Assembly: GCA_027604005.1 (NCBI GenBank)
Contig: JADGJT010000041.1
Location: forward strand, 1-64,000
Source: Dinochytrium kinnereticum
Lineage: Eukaryota; Chytridiomycota; Chytridiomycetes; Chytridiales; Chytridiaceae
Direction: 5' to 3'
Length of the DNA stretch: 64,000 nt
Position numbers and translations under genes: made by a program. A model generated the notes under the pieces. The model saw nothing but the letters and a program-made list of their open reading frames with translations. It searched no databases and was not told where the DNA came from. Below are positions 43,067 to 55,081 of the stretch, piece after piece; the stretch's first letter is position 1; every line of letters starts with the position of its first letter.

Positions 43067-44982
43067 CTAAACGTTGGTGAAGGTGTAAGAAACCAACAAT
43101 CCGTTGTCGTAGCAAGGAATGAAGATGTCAGTGAACCCGTCACCGTTAACATCGCCAGTCGAGATGCCACCCACGGTGTTCTTGCAGTCGTGGAGGATGG
43201 AGGAGGTGTAAGTCCAGTCAGCAGGGTTCTCAGAGTTGGGGGCGAGGAGGTGAGCCTTTTGAGAACCATCGCCAGCGACAACAATCCAGGGCTTTCCAGT
43301 GCCGCCAATCTTGGGCTGGAAGGAGTGGGGAGATCCAGGGGAAGCCTGGTTCATACCGCCCTGGAAATAGCAAAAAAAAAAGAAGAAAGGGGGGGGATGT
43401 TAGGGATATCTGCCACAGGATTCCATTTTTGGTGTAAGATTGTTTACCTGAAGGACTGGGATCTTGTCAAGGAGAGTGTGCTTGGTCCAGGCGGATCCGG
43501 GGAGAGAAATGTCAGAGGGAATCTCGTAAACGTAGACGGATCCAGTAGGGGTCTCGCTAGATCCCTGGTGGTTGGTCACCAAGAGGTCCTTCTTGCCGTC
43601 ACCTGTAAACTCCGTCAGCTACGTTTTCAGCGGAAACACTAAAACAAAAAAGGCCAAGTGAATGAAAAGTAGAAGGCATTACCGTTGACATCAACAACCT
43701 CGACGTCGAACGCGTGGCCGACTTTGGGGTCAATGACGTTGTAGACAAGGTCAGCCGGGTTGGAGAAAGCACCCTTGGGGTGCTTTGTGGAGATGATGGT
43801 CAGAGCGTTGCCCCAGTACTCGGTTGAGACAATCTCGTTGATGCCGTCGCCGTTCAAGTCAACAAGGCGGAAGAAGGTCTATAGAGAAACATAGTAAGTC
43901 AGCATAACTTTCGTTCGTGCATGGCTGGAGAATAGTGTAATAGAAGAAGACTCACGTCGCAGTGACCGCCAATGACAGTCTCCTTCCACGCGCCAAGGAG
44001 GTTCTTCCTGTCAACTGGGGTGAGGTAAACGTGGTTGCCCTTGCCCTGAGCAACGTAAGAAAAGACGCGTTTAATATCGTAAACACCCGCATCACGCCTT
44101 AACGCAAGGGAAACTCACTGCTCCGAAAAGAGGCTTGTTGGCACGGCAGGTCAAAATGTCAGGGAGACCATCACCATCAACATCAGTCACAATGGCCCTG
44201 TGGTAGAAGTATCCGTTGTTGTTGGTGAAGAGGTTGATCCAGTTGCCCTGCGTGGTAGGACCGGTCTTGGGCGAGAAGAAAATACCTCCGTTGCTCTTTC
44301 CAGGGACCTTTTGAGGAGGAGGTCTGGGTTTAGCATCGGCTGGATAATGAAAGAAGGAATTATCCTTGGACTTACCAAGAAACCACCGGATCCCAAAACG
44401 CCCTCACCAAAGACGTCCGCGGGGGCGGCATCAATCTCGTTGGGCCAGGTGATGGATCCGCCAATCTTGGTGGGGACAGTGCTGTTGAACTTTGACATGG
44501 CGGCACCAACGTTGGGGATGAAGTAAGCCGCATCGCTCCCAAGACCTACAGGCAGATAAATTGATCAATCAATAACATGATCATTAAGGTCGGCCGTCTC
44601 TCGTTAACAGAAAAACAAACAACTCACCAACAAAGGTCGAAAGATAGAGATGGGAGGTCCCATCAGTGTTCTTCTCAACCTTGGTGAAGGCGACGCTGCC
44701 AAGCGCGAGTTGACCCACAAATTTGGGCTTTACAGTGGCGGCGGGCGGGGGAGGAGCAACGCTCGTGGTGGTGGGGGGCACAACCGTAGAGATGACGGTA
44801 GTGGTTATCACAGGGGTAGTGGTAGAGCCAGGTGGGAATTTAGTGCTCGTGGTGGTGGTGGTCGTGGTGGCCTTGGTGGTGGTTGGGTTGGATCCACCTC
44901 CGGGGCGAGGAGCAGCGCTCACACCCGCGGATAGAGCCGCAAAGATGGTGAGGGTTTTGATAAGGAGGGAAGGAGAGAGCAT
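43067..44982 (-). CDS. Secreted FG-GAP/VCBS beta-propeller protein, copy 2
   Basis: Seven exons (44982-44628, 44545-44376, 44307-44119, 44045-43956, 43878-43683, 43602-43448, 43360-43067) give 482 residues. Signal peptide MLSPSLLIKTLTIFAALSAG, cleaved near VSAAPRPGGG, then a longer Thr-rich linker than copy 1. Propeller loops DVDGDGLPDI, DLNGDGINEI, DVNGDGKKDL and DVNGDGFTDIFI are all intact. Exon junctions 3-7 lie at the same codons and phases as in copy 1, which proves common descent by duplication. The extra junction after STFVG is unique to this copy and the relic. Function is unknown; likely cell wall or matrix, calcium-binding. Confidence 0.9.
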
Positions 44983-47284
44983 CTTTGTGAAGGTGTTATC
45001 AGGATATGAGGAGCTGAAGAACCCGTGGATGGTGGTGGGTTTTCGGGAGGTGGTAGCCTCCCTTTTTATAGATGCGCGATGGTAATAAATGAAGCCCTCT
45101 GGCTCATTTCTTCCTTCCGAGAGGTTTTCCTATTGCTGTGGTATGGCATACATATCCTCCTGCCATAATTATTACAAGCAAGCACTGCCGCTTAGCATCA
45201 TTCTTAGTAGGTAGAGAATAGTAAATGGCATTAAAACACTATGTAGAAACAAAAACCATGAGGAAAACCCGCTCCCATGAATCTCGGAGGACCCACGAGA
45301 CCGCGGGGGATGGGGCCAGACTGGCTCCCCAAACACGACATATCAACGCGCGCGATGGACTTTAACCAATTTTGGCGACACCCGTCCCTCCTTCTTTCTT
45401 GGTTCATCCCCTCTCATCAGGATGCCAAAGCTTCTTCTCTGAGCGCGTTGCAGGATACACATTTCATTGATTCGCCCCTTTCGCTTTCCATGAAACCACC
45501 ACCGCAGCAGAGCGATCCCTGTCGATCATACCGCGGACAGGGCGGTTTTCGGAGAGGAAACTTTTCAGCTGGATCTCTGCCTCCCAAGCAGCGAAGGAAC
45601 ACCAGCAGCAGCATCCCTCGACGCGTCCTTTAATCCGACCGAACGATTGATGGATGGCCTTCGCGACAATCAAACAGCTTGGCACGACCAGCAGAGTTCC
45701 TTTCGGGGGCATCCCGAATCCATCCGAGTTCCACCAAATTCATTTCAGCGGCCCTCTGGATTTTGTACTTGCTTTGGGAGTCCCAAGAGCACTGCTGCGC
45801 AAGGAACAGCCTTCGACCTGGTGTGCGGAGAGGGGCAAAGAGTCGGCCGGATCCTGGACTGGACCCTGGGCAGGTAAGGCGGTGGTGGGTGTGTTTTTCT
45901 TGTTGGTTGGTTCACCCCAGCTATGTCTTGCAAATCATTATCATCATCTCCAAGGGTGGGTCACTTGGGGCTGGCTCCTCTTGGGCCAGTCTTCCAACTG
46001 CAGTATGGCTCATTTTACATAGCTTGGTCTGAAAATGTGTCCCAAAGTAGTTCTTAGGTTGGGGGGAAGGAATATGAGGGAGGGATAGGCTTGTGGGAGG
46101 TTTTCCGCCCGAGTGCGTCGCTCCGTCGTTCCTGTCTTGATTTCGCAATTAACAAAGAGAATGGCATGATATATATTTTCTGTGCTCATGCCTCCAATGC
46201 TTGCTTTCGGGATGAACTCTTTGAGATAACGATGACATGGAGGTGGCCCGTTGTGGAGCGGAAGGCCAGCGACTTCAAGCAACGGAATTGCGGGGCCAGG
46301 GACCATTCGGAAGGTTTTATTCATCGATTGAGGATATCTTCATGCAAGGATCATTGCCCTGTTATGCTTTAGCGAGCTTGGGTGAGGAATCGTGCGATAC
46401 GTTCCTCCTACTCGTTCTTGAAAGGATAGGATAAGCAATAGACCTGTTGTATACAACCTGGAGAAGGGCATGCATTATCTGGAGTGCGACCAAGATTTCC
46501 TTTGCATCTCATCCCCCGTTTACTCGTCGTTTGCAGTTTTATGTGTCATTCATGGAACGGATTTGTTTAAACAACTGGGCTCGCCTTGCCAAAAAACAAA
46601 AAGGATGTTGTTTTAGCTCGCCCGGCACTATCTCTGAGAGCGTTACAACGGGGATTGAAGAGAGGAATGGATAAGCTCAGCTTACTAGACTGACGGAAGA
46701 AGGGGGGTTGGGGAACTTTGATGGTTGGTCGGTCAACACTTCTAGTGCAGAATCTCATTCTGCTACAAAGGTCTAGTGATTACATGCCTTTTTATACGGT
46801 CAGCTATCTTGGCGGAAGGTATTAAGTTGTGATGGCTCGATGGATATAGCTAGACATGACCCATCCGTCGCTTTGGCAGCTTGATGAAGTTGTTTTGAAA
46901 ATTGGGTGTTGACCTTCATGTCCCGCCCAAGGAGGTGGATTGACGGAGGGAACGGTGCTCAGGAGCACCTTTGTTTTTGGTGTCTCCACCCACCCTCGGT
47001 GCATCACACGCTGTTTTCGGATCTGACGGTTAAAGTCCCGTCCCCACGACCCCCAAAGACCCACCACAAAGCATGCATGCATGGCATAGCTTTTGGATTT
47101 GACCATTGGACCAGACTTTATGTATGAACAATCACCCCAAGGTATTGAAGATGCCGTTGAGGATCGCATTGAATTGAATCAGCAGGCACACTTGGTGCAG
47201 TGACTATTAATGATGATGATTGGAGAGCACGCGGAGGTTCCTTTCCTTTACTAACTCGGTGCTGTGGGGAGGTGTATCGAAGAG

Positions 47285-47435
47285 AGATATGCTATGGTTA
47301 GGAGGTGGGGAGAGATATCCCATTGTTAGGTGAGGAGAGGTGAGGAGAGATATCCCATGGCATGGTGAGGTAAGGAGAGAGGTGTCGAATGGAGAGATAT
47401 CCATTGCTGAGATATCCAATTCTGAGATATTCAAT
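47285..47435. repeat. Imperfect GAGATATCC-containing tandem cluster
   Basis: Six to seven copies of a GAGAtATcc-like core (for example near 47310, 47345, 47395 and 47408) are set in purine-rich spacers of variable length, decaying towards the 3' end. The origin is unknown. Confidence 0.7.
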
Positions 47436-47680
47436 GCTGAGGCATCAAAGTGCGCAAGAAATCCGCGTTGAAGTCGATGGAATGTTGCGCGTCGCAATAT
47501 GCTGCATGCAGAGAGAGCCGTCGAAGAAATATTCCTGCTGATCTCATTGGCTGCAGGCCAAAGTGCTGCAAAAAGGCAAAAAAAAAAATTTGATTCCGTT
47601 TTCTTGCTGGGGTCTGTGCAGGTGCGTTGCGTTGCGTTTGAGTGCGAGGGATGATGCGACGGATGCTGCAAGACGAGCCG

Positions 47681-47720
47681 ATGGATGGATGGATGGATGG
47701 ATGGATGGATGGATGGATGG
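47681..47720. repeat. ATGG tetranucleotide microsatellite
   Basis: About ten ATGG units followed by degenerate GGATATATGGATACATGG-like units to 47758. It is the reverse complement of the CCAT repeats at 27464 and 30487. Confidence 0.95.
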
Positions 47721-48204
47721 GATAGATACATGGATATATGGATACATGGATGGATGGCTGCCGGTGCGAGGGCAGGCAATGCCGCATGCCCTATGCTCAT
47801 GGTGGACAGCCGGGGTGAATCCTTTTCAGGATTCGGTTGCCTGGGATGTCCAGTGCATGCGCGATCTCACAGTTTGCATGCACTCGCCTTGAGCCCCTCT
47901 GCAACTCTTTCGTCAGAAGATCTGCTAACGCATGACATCTTTCCCTCGTCGTCACAGTAGTCCGAATCTTTCCACTGGTTTCTTTTGGTGCCGGGGTGTT
48001 AGCTTGTAGATCGTTGTGTTGTGCTTTTGTCTCGGGAGAAACTTCAGACTTTTTGCTCTCTTTCGGAGTTCTTTTGGGCCACTTTTTTTATCTTTGCGGA
48101 ATCAATAGGTACGTGTCCGATTCATTAATGGTTTCTTTCGGCAATGACCATCTTGTATTAACCCTCATATTTTCTTTTTTTATATAGTTTTTTTTTCTTA
48201 AAAA

Positions 48205-49962
48205 ATGTCTGCTTCTTCTGCTGCTGGGCGTCAGCTCTTTGTTGGAAACGTATGTGGTTTCATTTCGACTCAATACTGCCGATACTGGGAAGATTGCGTG
48301 CACACCTCTAATTATTTGACTTTTTTTTTCAGCTCCCATTCAGTGTTGGATGGCAGGATCTGAAGGATCTCTTCCGTGAGGCTGGTGAGTCCCCATTTCG
48401 CCTTGCAAACAATGCTTTAAACCCTCGGGCTTACCCTTCTAAAAAAAAAAAAAAATGAATAACAAGGCACCGTCGTTCGCGCCGACGTTGCCATCTCCCC
48501 TGCCGGAAAGTCCCGTGGCTTCGGCACTGTCCTCTTGTCCTCTGCTGAGGAGGCCACTACCGCCATTAGCAGCTTCAACAACTACGAATGGCACGGCCGC
48601 AAGATTGAGGTTCGCGAGGATAGGGCTGTCGCCAGTGCTGGTGGCTACAGCAACTCTCATGCGGCGAACGGCACCGGTGCTTCATTCGTCGGTATGTCTT
48701 TGAAATGGATGGTCTTTTGGGGTTTTTTTGGGTGAAAGCTCAATCCATACTTTTTTCCCTGCTTTTGTAAGGTGCCGACGGCGAGTCTGTCCCATCTGGT
48801 AATGTCCCTCTTCCCGGTACCTCGAGCGATGCTTCTGGCCTCAACACTCGTGCCCTCTACGTCGGCAACCTCCCCTACTCTATCGGGTGGCAAGACCTTA
48901 AGGACCTGTTCCGCAACGCTGGCAGCGTTATGAGGGCTGATATCCCCAGCGACCACCAGGGCCGCTCTAAGGGCTTTGGAACCGTTGTCATGGGATCTAT
49001 TGAGGAGGCGAGGAAGGCTGTTGGTTCGTATCTTATTCATCAATATTCTCTATTTTGGCCTTCGTTCCTTTTATATTGATTGTTTGCTTCTTTAGTTATG
49101 TACAACGGTTACGAGCTGAATGGCCGCAGGATCGAGGTCCGTGAGGACCGTACCCATTTTGAGGGATCCGTAAGTTTTTTCTCTGGTTCTTTTGGAAAGA
49201 GATAGAAAAAAGGTCATTTCTAAGTCCTTGTCTCCTATACAGGTTCGCCCTGCCCAGCCCCCCCGTTCCGAAAACGCTCCCACTACCTCGACCTACCAGT
49301 CGAACTTCCAGCAATCCGCCGTCGCCCCCCCCGCTCGCGAAGTCGTTCCCATCTCTACCGCCCCCATGGCTGGCCGTGTTCTCTTTGTCGGCAACCTCCC
49401 TTTTACCGTTCAGTGGCAGGAGCTCAAGGACCACTTCAGGCAGTTTGGTAGTGTTCAGAGGGCCGATGTTCAACAGGATGGTCAGGGTAGGAGCCGTGGA
49501 TATGGACAGATTGTTATGTCCACCCAGGAGGAGGCTGCTGCCGCTGTCAAGGCCTTGAACGGAACTGAGTTCCAAGGCAGGTCGATTGAGGTTAGGGAGG
49601 ACAAGTACGCTGGTGAGGCTGGTGGCTCGCAGGTTGGCGGGACTCAGGTTTTCGTTGGAAACGTAAGTCTGCTTTTAATTGTTATGGCCTTTCTTACTTC
49701 TGGTGATCTAAACTTTGGACCTTTTTATTGTTTTCAGCTCCCTTACTCTACCCGCTGGCAGGACCTTAAGGACCTTTTCCGGCCCCACGGCTTGAACCCC
49801 ATCCATGCCGATATCCTTTCCGAGCCTGGAACTGGGCGCTCCAAGGGATGCGGTATCGTGAGGTTCGCAGCTCGCGAGGAGGCTGAGCGCGCTGTTGCCA
49901 ACGCTAACGGTACCAACGTTGCCGGAAGGAACATTATCGTTAGGCTCGACAAGTTTGCGTAA
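48205..49962 (+). CDS. Four-RRM RNA-binding protein, Gbp2/Hrb1-like
   Basis: Seven exons (48205-48249, 48333-48384, 48467-48691, 48772-49023, 49096-49169, 49243-49662, 49738-49962) give 430 residues. Four RNA-recognition motifs at about 9-85, 133-208, 261-336 and 350-428. RNP2 reads [24 protein letters not shown] and VFVGNLPY; RNP1 reads [27 protein letters not shown] and [19 protein letters not shown] helix is shared by all, as in yeast Gbp2/Hrb1 mRNA-export proteins, which have three RRMs. RRMs are separated by short Ser/Ala/Pro linkers. The introns after VGN in RRM1 and RRM4 are at identical positions, both in phase 0. Predicted role: poly(A) RNA binding and nuclear export or surveillance. 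Confidence 0.93.
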
Positions 49963-50709
49963 AAGCTTGTGAAGGGTTTTAAAATGCGATAGCATTGGAC
50001 GTTTTATTGAAGTTCTTTTTTTATTTTTACCCTTTAAATTTTATATTTTTATTTTTGTTTGAGGTTGGGTCGCTTGTTTGTTGTGCCTTTTTTTTCTTCC
50101 CCCCGCCTACCTCATGCTTTTTTTCCCCTGCTACCCCTGCTCGAGGTGCGGGTTTGAAGAACGCGCCTAAAGCCTTGGCTTCGGTCCTTTTCTTTCTTAC
50201 CCTTTTCACCCCGTTTTGTGTTTTTTTTTTCCGCCCACCTTTTCCCTGTTGCTGTGAGGATCTTTCATGAGGTGTCTTTGTCTTTCCACACCTCCTAATG
50301 GTTGGACTCTGGAGTTTGCGTGAGGTGGCATTCCCCTGTGGGATGGTTGTTCCTGTTTTGTTTGGGGATGCTTTCTTCTTCCCTTTTCCTTTTTTCTTTT
50401 TTGCTTTTTCTTGTTGATGGTCGGGGTGATGGAATTGTTTTTTGAGCTCCCTGTCTTTTGCAAGGCGCGCAGATTTGTTTTTGCATGCTTGCCCCTTTTT
50501 CTTTTGTCCTCTTTTCGTTCCCACCTTCTCGTGTGGGTGTTTAGTTGTGATCAATACACCGTTCATTTTATATACTGTTGCGTAGTCCACTCATGTTTTA
50601 TGTGTCCCTCCATGCATCTCTGAAGGAAGACGGGAAACTAGATGAAACAATGACACTGAAATGTTGATAGATTGTGGAAAACTTGGTATCATATCCTTAT
50701 TAATCTCCA
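49963..50709. other. Convergent 3' spacer, T-rich
   Basis: 747 bp between the RRM gene and the convergent F-box/LRR gene. The plus strand is T-rich, consistent with 3' UTRs. Open frames are low-complexity only. Confidence 0.55.
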
Positions 50710-52627
50710 TCAAAGCTCGATGATCCTCGTCTCCTCCAATTTTCCCTTAACCCTTTCCCAAAACTCCATATCCTCCTCATACACCCCCAAAAGCTCCGCC
50801 TTGGCACAAGACAAAACCTCATCAGCAGCTTCCTTCCCAACCTCCAACACCTTCAAATGCCGCCACCTTAAGAAACAGTTCCTCCAGAAAAACGATGGAA
50901 GAGTGCTGGAACCCACCCAGGCCATCTTTACCAAATTGGTGAGACGCGACATTGCTGAGTTTAGGTCGTCCAGCATCCAATCCAACGATGAGTCCACCTC
51001 AACGTGAAGCAAGCGAAGGGGTGATGAGCCGCCAGTTGTGGAGATCGTCAAAGGAGTGGAAGGAAAAGATGGGAAGTCGATTTCAATGCTGTTTGTGGAA
51101 AGCGGTGGACCTGGAAGACTGGCCAGGAGGGCGGTGATCATTGGGACAGGGATTGAAAGCCCTTCACGACGAGGTTTTGAAGCCTTTGGTGAAGAGAAAG
51201 GGTGACCGCGAAGAGTGAGAGCCTCCAGGTTAATGAACCCTGCTAGGTCACCTAAGAGCAATGGCCGTAATTTGGGGTTGACAAACATGGCCCTTGGAGT
51301 CCGAAGCACGCCCAATGCAACATCATCGTCCTCTTCGTCACCGCCAACAGAGCCGGAGGGTGAAAACGAGATGCAGAGCGATTTCAAGCTTGGTAGAATC
51401 CGAGAGAGGTCGGTGAGATCAATACCTCCCCTCATGTCGGAGAGGGCAAGATGACGAAGAGTCGCAGACGTTTTTTGGATAAGATGTCGGAGGGAATGCC
51501 ATGAAAACCCTCCTCTGCCGAATCCATCAAGACTAAGATGAGTAAGAGGAGGAGCGGGGTTTGGCGCTTGAAGGGGTTTTGGGATGGAGGCGGAAATCGG
51601 ACGCTTATTTGGAGTTGGTATGGTTCTCGCGAGAGCGTGAAGATCGTCATCTCCGAGGCTGTAGAGGATTCCACGGGCTCTGGAACCCATGATATGGAGA
51701 CGGGATATGTTTGGGAAGCGGCATGTGATGGATCGAAGAAGTGAGGGATCTGCAGTGGTGCTCCAGCTACAAAAAAGGAGGTGTTAAAGGGACGTAAAGA
51801 AGAAAGAAAAAAAAGAATGAACCGTATCATTTGCTCACCTTACTTCAATCACAATCTCTTTAATCTGCTCTGGTCTTAACCTTTCAAAGACGTATGTCAG
51901 TGCGCCGGCTGCAACGGTGAACTTTGAGGGCTCGAGATCAAGGTAGACACGCCTAATCCTAGCGGTACGTTCCAGGATGCACATGGTCGTGAAAAACCCA
52001 AGCGGAATCTCGGTGGGAGATCTCGGAAGCGGGAGGAGACGGTGCCATGATAGGTCTGTCCAGAAAGGATGAAAGAAGGAGGCTTTTCTGTTTAGTTTAG
52101 TTTAGGTTAGTAGTGTTGAGGAGATGTTTCGAAAGACGTTGAGCTGCGAACCTCATGATCCTGCACACTGATCCAAACACGATCAAGGTGGGAATCAATA
52201 TCGTTCTTGGAGAGGGAGAAAGACTGATGGAAGGGTGAAACTTTCTTCCGCCCCACGCCGCTGTCGTTGATCCAACCGTTCCCGTCATCCAGCACCTTTC
52301 ATCTGCATCCTCATCCTTCTCGCTCCTTCCTCCGCCAGAGCCCACAGCGTCGGGGTGAACCAGCATCAAGATATCAAACCATATCTCCAACGGAAGGCGA
52401 CGCCAGTCCTGCATGGAAGTCCCACCGTCCGCCGCCCTGACTAATGCATCCTGATTCTTGAAGAGCGATTTCTTGCCCTTCTTCTTCAGCTGACTGCTAA
52501 ACAGCCGGGGACTGCCAAACAGCGAGCCTACCGCAGTGGATGTGGACGCTGCATGGCTGTCCAGCATCAACGACGATGGCAGCTTGAACGGACTGTCCCT
52601 CCTCCCTCGTTTGTCCATTGAGGTCAT
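50710..52627 (-). CDS. F-box protein with degenerate leucine-rich repeats
   Basis: Exons 52627-52152, 52087-51839 and 51766-50710 give 593 residues. The N-terminal 55 residues are basic and Ser-rich. An F-box begins at about 77 (WRRLPLEIWFDILMLVHP) and resumes after an acidic insert at VFGSVCRIMR. Leu-rich segments follow, spaced like irregular LRRs (LTHLSLDGFG, LRHLALSDM, LKSLCISFSP, LEALTLRGHP, LRLLHVEVDS, LKVLEVGK). F-box/LRR proteins are substrate receptors of SCF ubiquitin ligases; the substrate is unknown. The intron after residue 158 carries a clear CTAAC branch-like element before its acceptor. The start lies 573 bp from that of a second F-box gene on the other strand. Confidence 0.82.
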
Positions 52628-53200
52628 CTCTCAGCTGTCCCTGTCCTCCCGCAGTGGAATCAGCAGCAACGTTCGCCCGTCGCCGTCAGCAGCAGCCGTC
52701 GTCCGTCGCCGAGTCTGCGATCGAGAGGTCGCAGTGAAAAGAAAAAAACCTCTTGCGAACTTGTCACGGACTGATGGGACGTCAAGGCCGTCCTTGGAAA
52801 AACAGACGTCGCTGAACCATCGCATCCAGTCGAACTGCTCACTGCCCGTCGTCGTTGACGGCGACTGCCTCCCTCGCCTCGACCTTCTCAGCCACCCCTC
52901 TGTGTGGGAGAGGGCCGCCCTGCTGCATGCACTGGAGGACCCAGCCCTGCAGTTACATCCCCACACACAAACACAAGCACAGCTCACCACACGAGCAGCA
53001 TTCCGGCCCCGTTCCCACCTTTGATCCATCTCCCTGATCCGCATTCGTATCCTTCCAGCTCTGCGTTCAATTGCCTCTCCTCCAGCCGCTCATCCCCTCA
53101 ACCTGGTGCGCTTGGCTGTTGACGCCACCAGGAGACGCTTTCCTACTCCTTCCCTTCCCATTTCCCACTCCTGCTGGTCTGACCTTGCTTCCCCGTCGTG
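52628..53200. promoter_or_regulatory. Divergent promoter region between two F-box genes
   Basis: 573 bp, GC-rich and CTC-rich, with open frames on both strands that reflect composition. No domain was found. If the plus-strand gene starts at 53411, the region is 783 bp. Confidence 0.5.
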
Positions 53201-55081
53201 ATGATTCTCCAACCGAGCCATGCTCAGCAGCAGGAACATCCTCTGTCCATTGCGACGACGCCGTGTCGTTCGAGACCAACGCCGACATTTTCTCCCTGTG
53301 AAGCGCATTCGCATGCCTTGGCATCATCTCCTCGCCATCGCTCTTCCACGCCAGTTATCTCGACTCTCGCTCTCCCATCATCCCCCTCCATCTCTAAGCG
53401 GCTTTCGACCATGTCTCCGCGGTCTCCGGGGACACCTACTGCCATTCCGACAATTGCGCTGTCGTCAGCGACCATGCAAAGGGTTAGACGCAGGACTGAT
53501 AACTATTTTTATCAAAAGAAGGTGGATGATGAGAGGCGAGCTCTTAGCGCTCTTTCGCTTGAGCAGTTTGATGGTGGGAAGTCCGTCGTGGCCTCTCATT
53601 CAAGTGACGGTTGGGTGATGTAAGATCAGTTGATGCGCTTTACCTATACTCTTTCGGTGACTTACTCATTTTGTTCTTCTAGGGACGCTGACGCTAACGA
53701 GTATGAAGCCTTGGACATCGAGTCTGACATTTCGCTACCCCCTCTCCCCGTCGAAGTCTACCTCAAGGTCTTTTCCTTTCTACCGCCGAGAGATCTCCTG
53801 CCTCTCCTTCGTCTCTCAAAACGTTTCCACGATATTGCAGAAACGGCACTCTTCACCTCACTTCCGCATCATCTCCCAAATCTGAAAGCGCTCTCGACAT
53901 CTCTTTCACGCCGGATTGCACTGGAAGAGGACCTTCTGGCCCGGACCCTTCTTGCCCCTCACAATATTCCGCAAAGCCGCGATGTTGATGAATTAAGGCG
54001 ATACGCGAGGCCAACACATGAGGTCGCTGGTATCATGGGCGCCTTACTGGCTTTGGCTCCCACTGCGCCTCCGCAAGCCGACCCGATAGCTATGTACACG
54101 GCTCACCTGAATTTTCCGGGAGGCGCCATACCTTCTCCAACTCCGAGAATGATGGTGGGCGTGGCGGCTTTTGGGCTTTTGGGGGGTATGAATGGCATCG
54201 CGGCATTGCCTGGATCCGAAGATCAGTGGAAGGTTGTCCGGGGATTCATGAACCAACCGGGGTTCAAGCCATGGATCAAACGGCTTGCTAATTTCTGGGA
54301 GGGCGATGTGGCTTCAGAGAAAAAGGTTCGCGCTGCTTCCAATTTGCTTTTCAAGGCGGCGAAAGCCTCCTTTGCTGCCCACGGGTCGACTGGGGCCGGG
54401 TCGTCACCTGGCGGATTAGGTCCAGATGAGGAGGTGTCGCAAGGGATGCTGCGAAGAGGTTCCGTGTCTCCCCCCACCTCTTCTACGTCACCTGCGCCCC
54501 TAGCAAGGCAGCATGTGTTTGCATGGAAAGATGTGTCGAATGCATTGGCGGTTGGGCTGCTTATCGCAGGCGGAGCTATCACCTCAGACACGGCTTTTGG
54601 TGAGGCCGTTCAGGCTTGGATCTCGCTTCCTCCGCTGTGTCAAAGTTTTATTGGTGTCGATGGTTTGCCCAGCATTCGATCCATCGCTTCGCATAGTGCG
54701 TCATTGTATACCTTCCTTCCATCCCCTCCCACATCGCCCGTCACGACTGATGACACTGACTCAAGCGAGGATGTCGAAGGGCACGACGGCGATGTGGATT
54801 CTGGCCGCCGTACCCTCTCCCCTTCACCGCGGCCACTTTCACCGACAGGAGGGACAGGACGGGCGATTCAGACCCTTGCTGAGATTTCTTCGCTGTGTCG
54901 ACGGTTGAACCAGTCCTGCCGGCCCGCGGCAAAGTTTCTGAACTTGCTTCTTGGGATCTCGATACTCTGTGGGAGGGTTCGGCCGTTGAAGAGGGTTGGG
55001 AATCAGATTGATGATGCTGTTGTTGGATTTGAAAAGGTTATGACAAGGATTAGGGAGAGAAGGAGGGGGGTGGTGGGATGA
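53201..55081 (+). CDS. F-box protein
   Basis: Two exons (53201-53619, 53683-55081) give 605 residues from ATG 53201, or 535 from ATG 53411. The latter opens MSPRSPGTP in a better context. After a disordered basic N-terminus, a coiled segment (RRTDNYFYQKKVDDERRAL) precedes an F-box at about 160-205 (LPPLPVEVYLKVFSFLPP, LLPLLRLSKRFHDIAE). The following 380 residues are mostly helical with hydrophobic stretches (AGIMGALLALAP, GVAAFGLLGGMNG) and a Ser/Pro-rich linker. I recognise no further domain. The likely role is an SCF ubiquitin ligase receptor. The intron is 63 nt with a TTCTAG acceptor. Confidence 0.8.

Larger units (their letters stand above)
44983..48204. other. 3.2-kb stretch without a supportable gene
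   Basis: I read both strands and found only short frames (up to 122 codons) with atypical composition and no domains. It contains a GAGATATCC repeat cluster (47285-47435) and an ATGG microsatellite (47681-47720). The last 200 bp are the leader of the RRM gene. A non-coding RNA or a fast-evolving gene with short exons cannot be excluded. Confidence 0.5.

Noticed and set aside
45277..46032. Three overlapping plus frames of 117-122 codons
   Set aside because: Unusual composition, no start context or family match, and they compete with each other in different frames.
52536..53300. Plus-strand frames upstream of the F-box gene
   Set aside because: Antisense to the F-box/LRR first exon or within its promoter region, with no domain.
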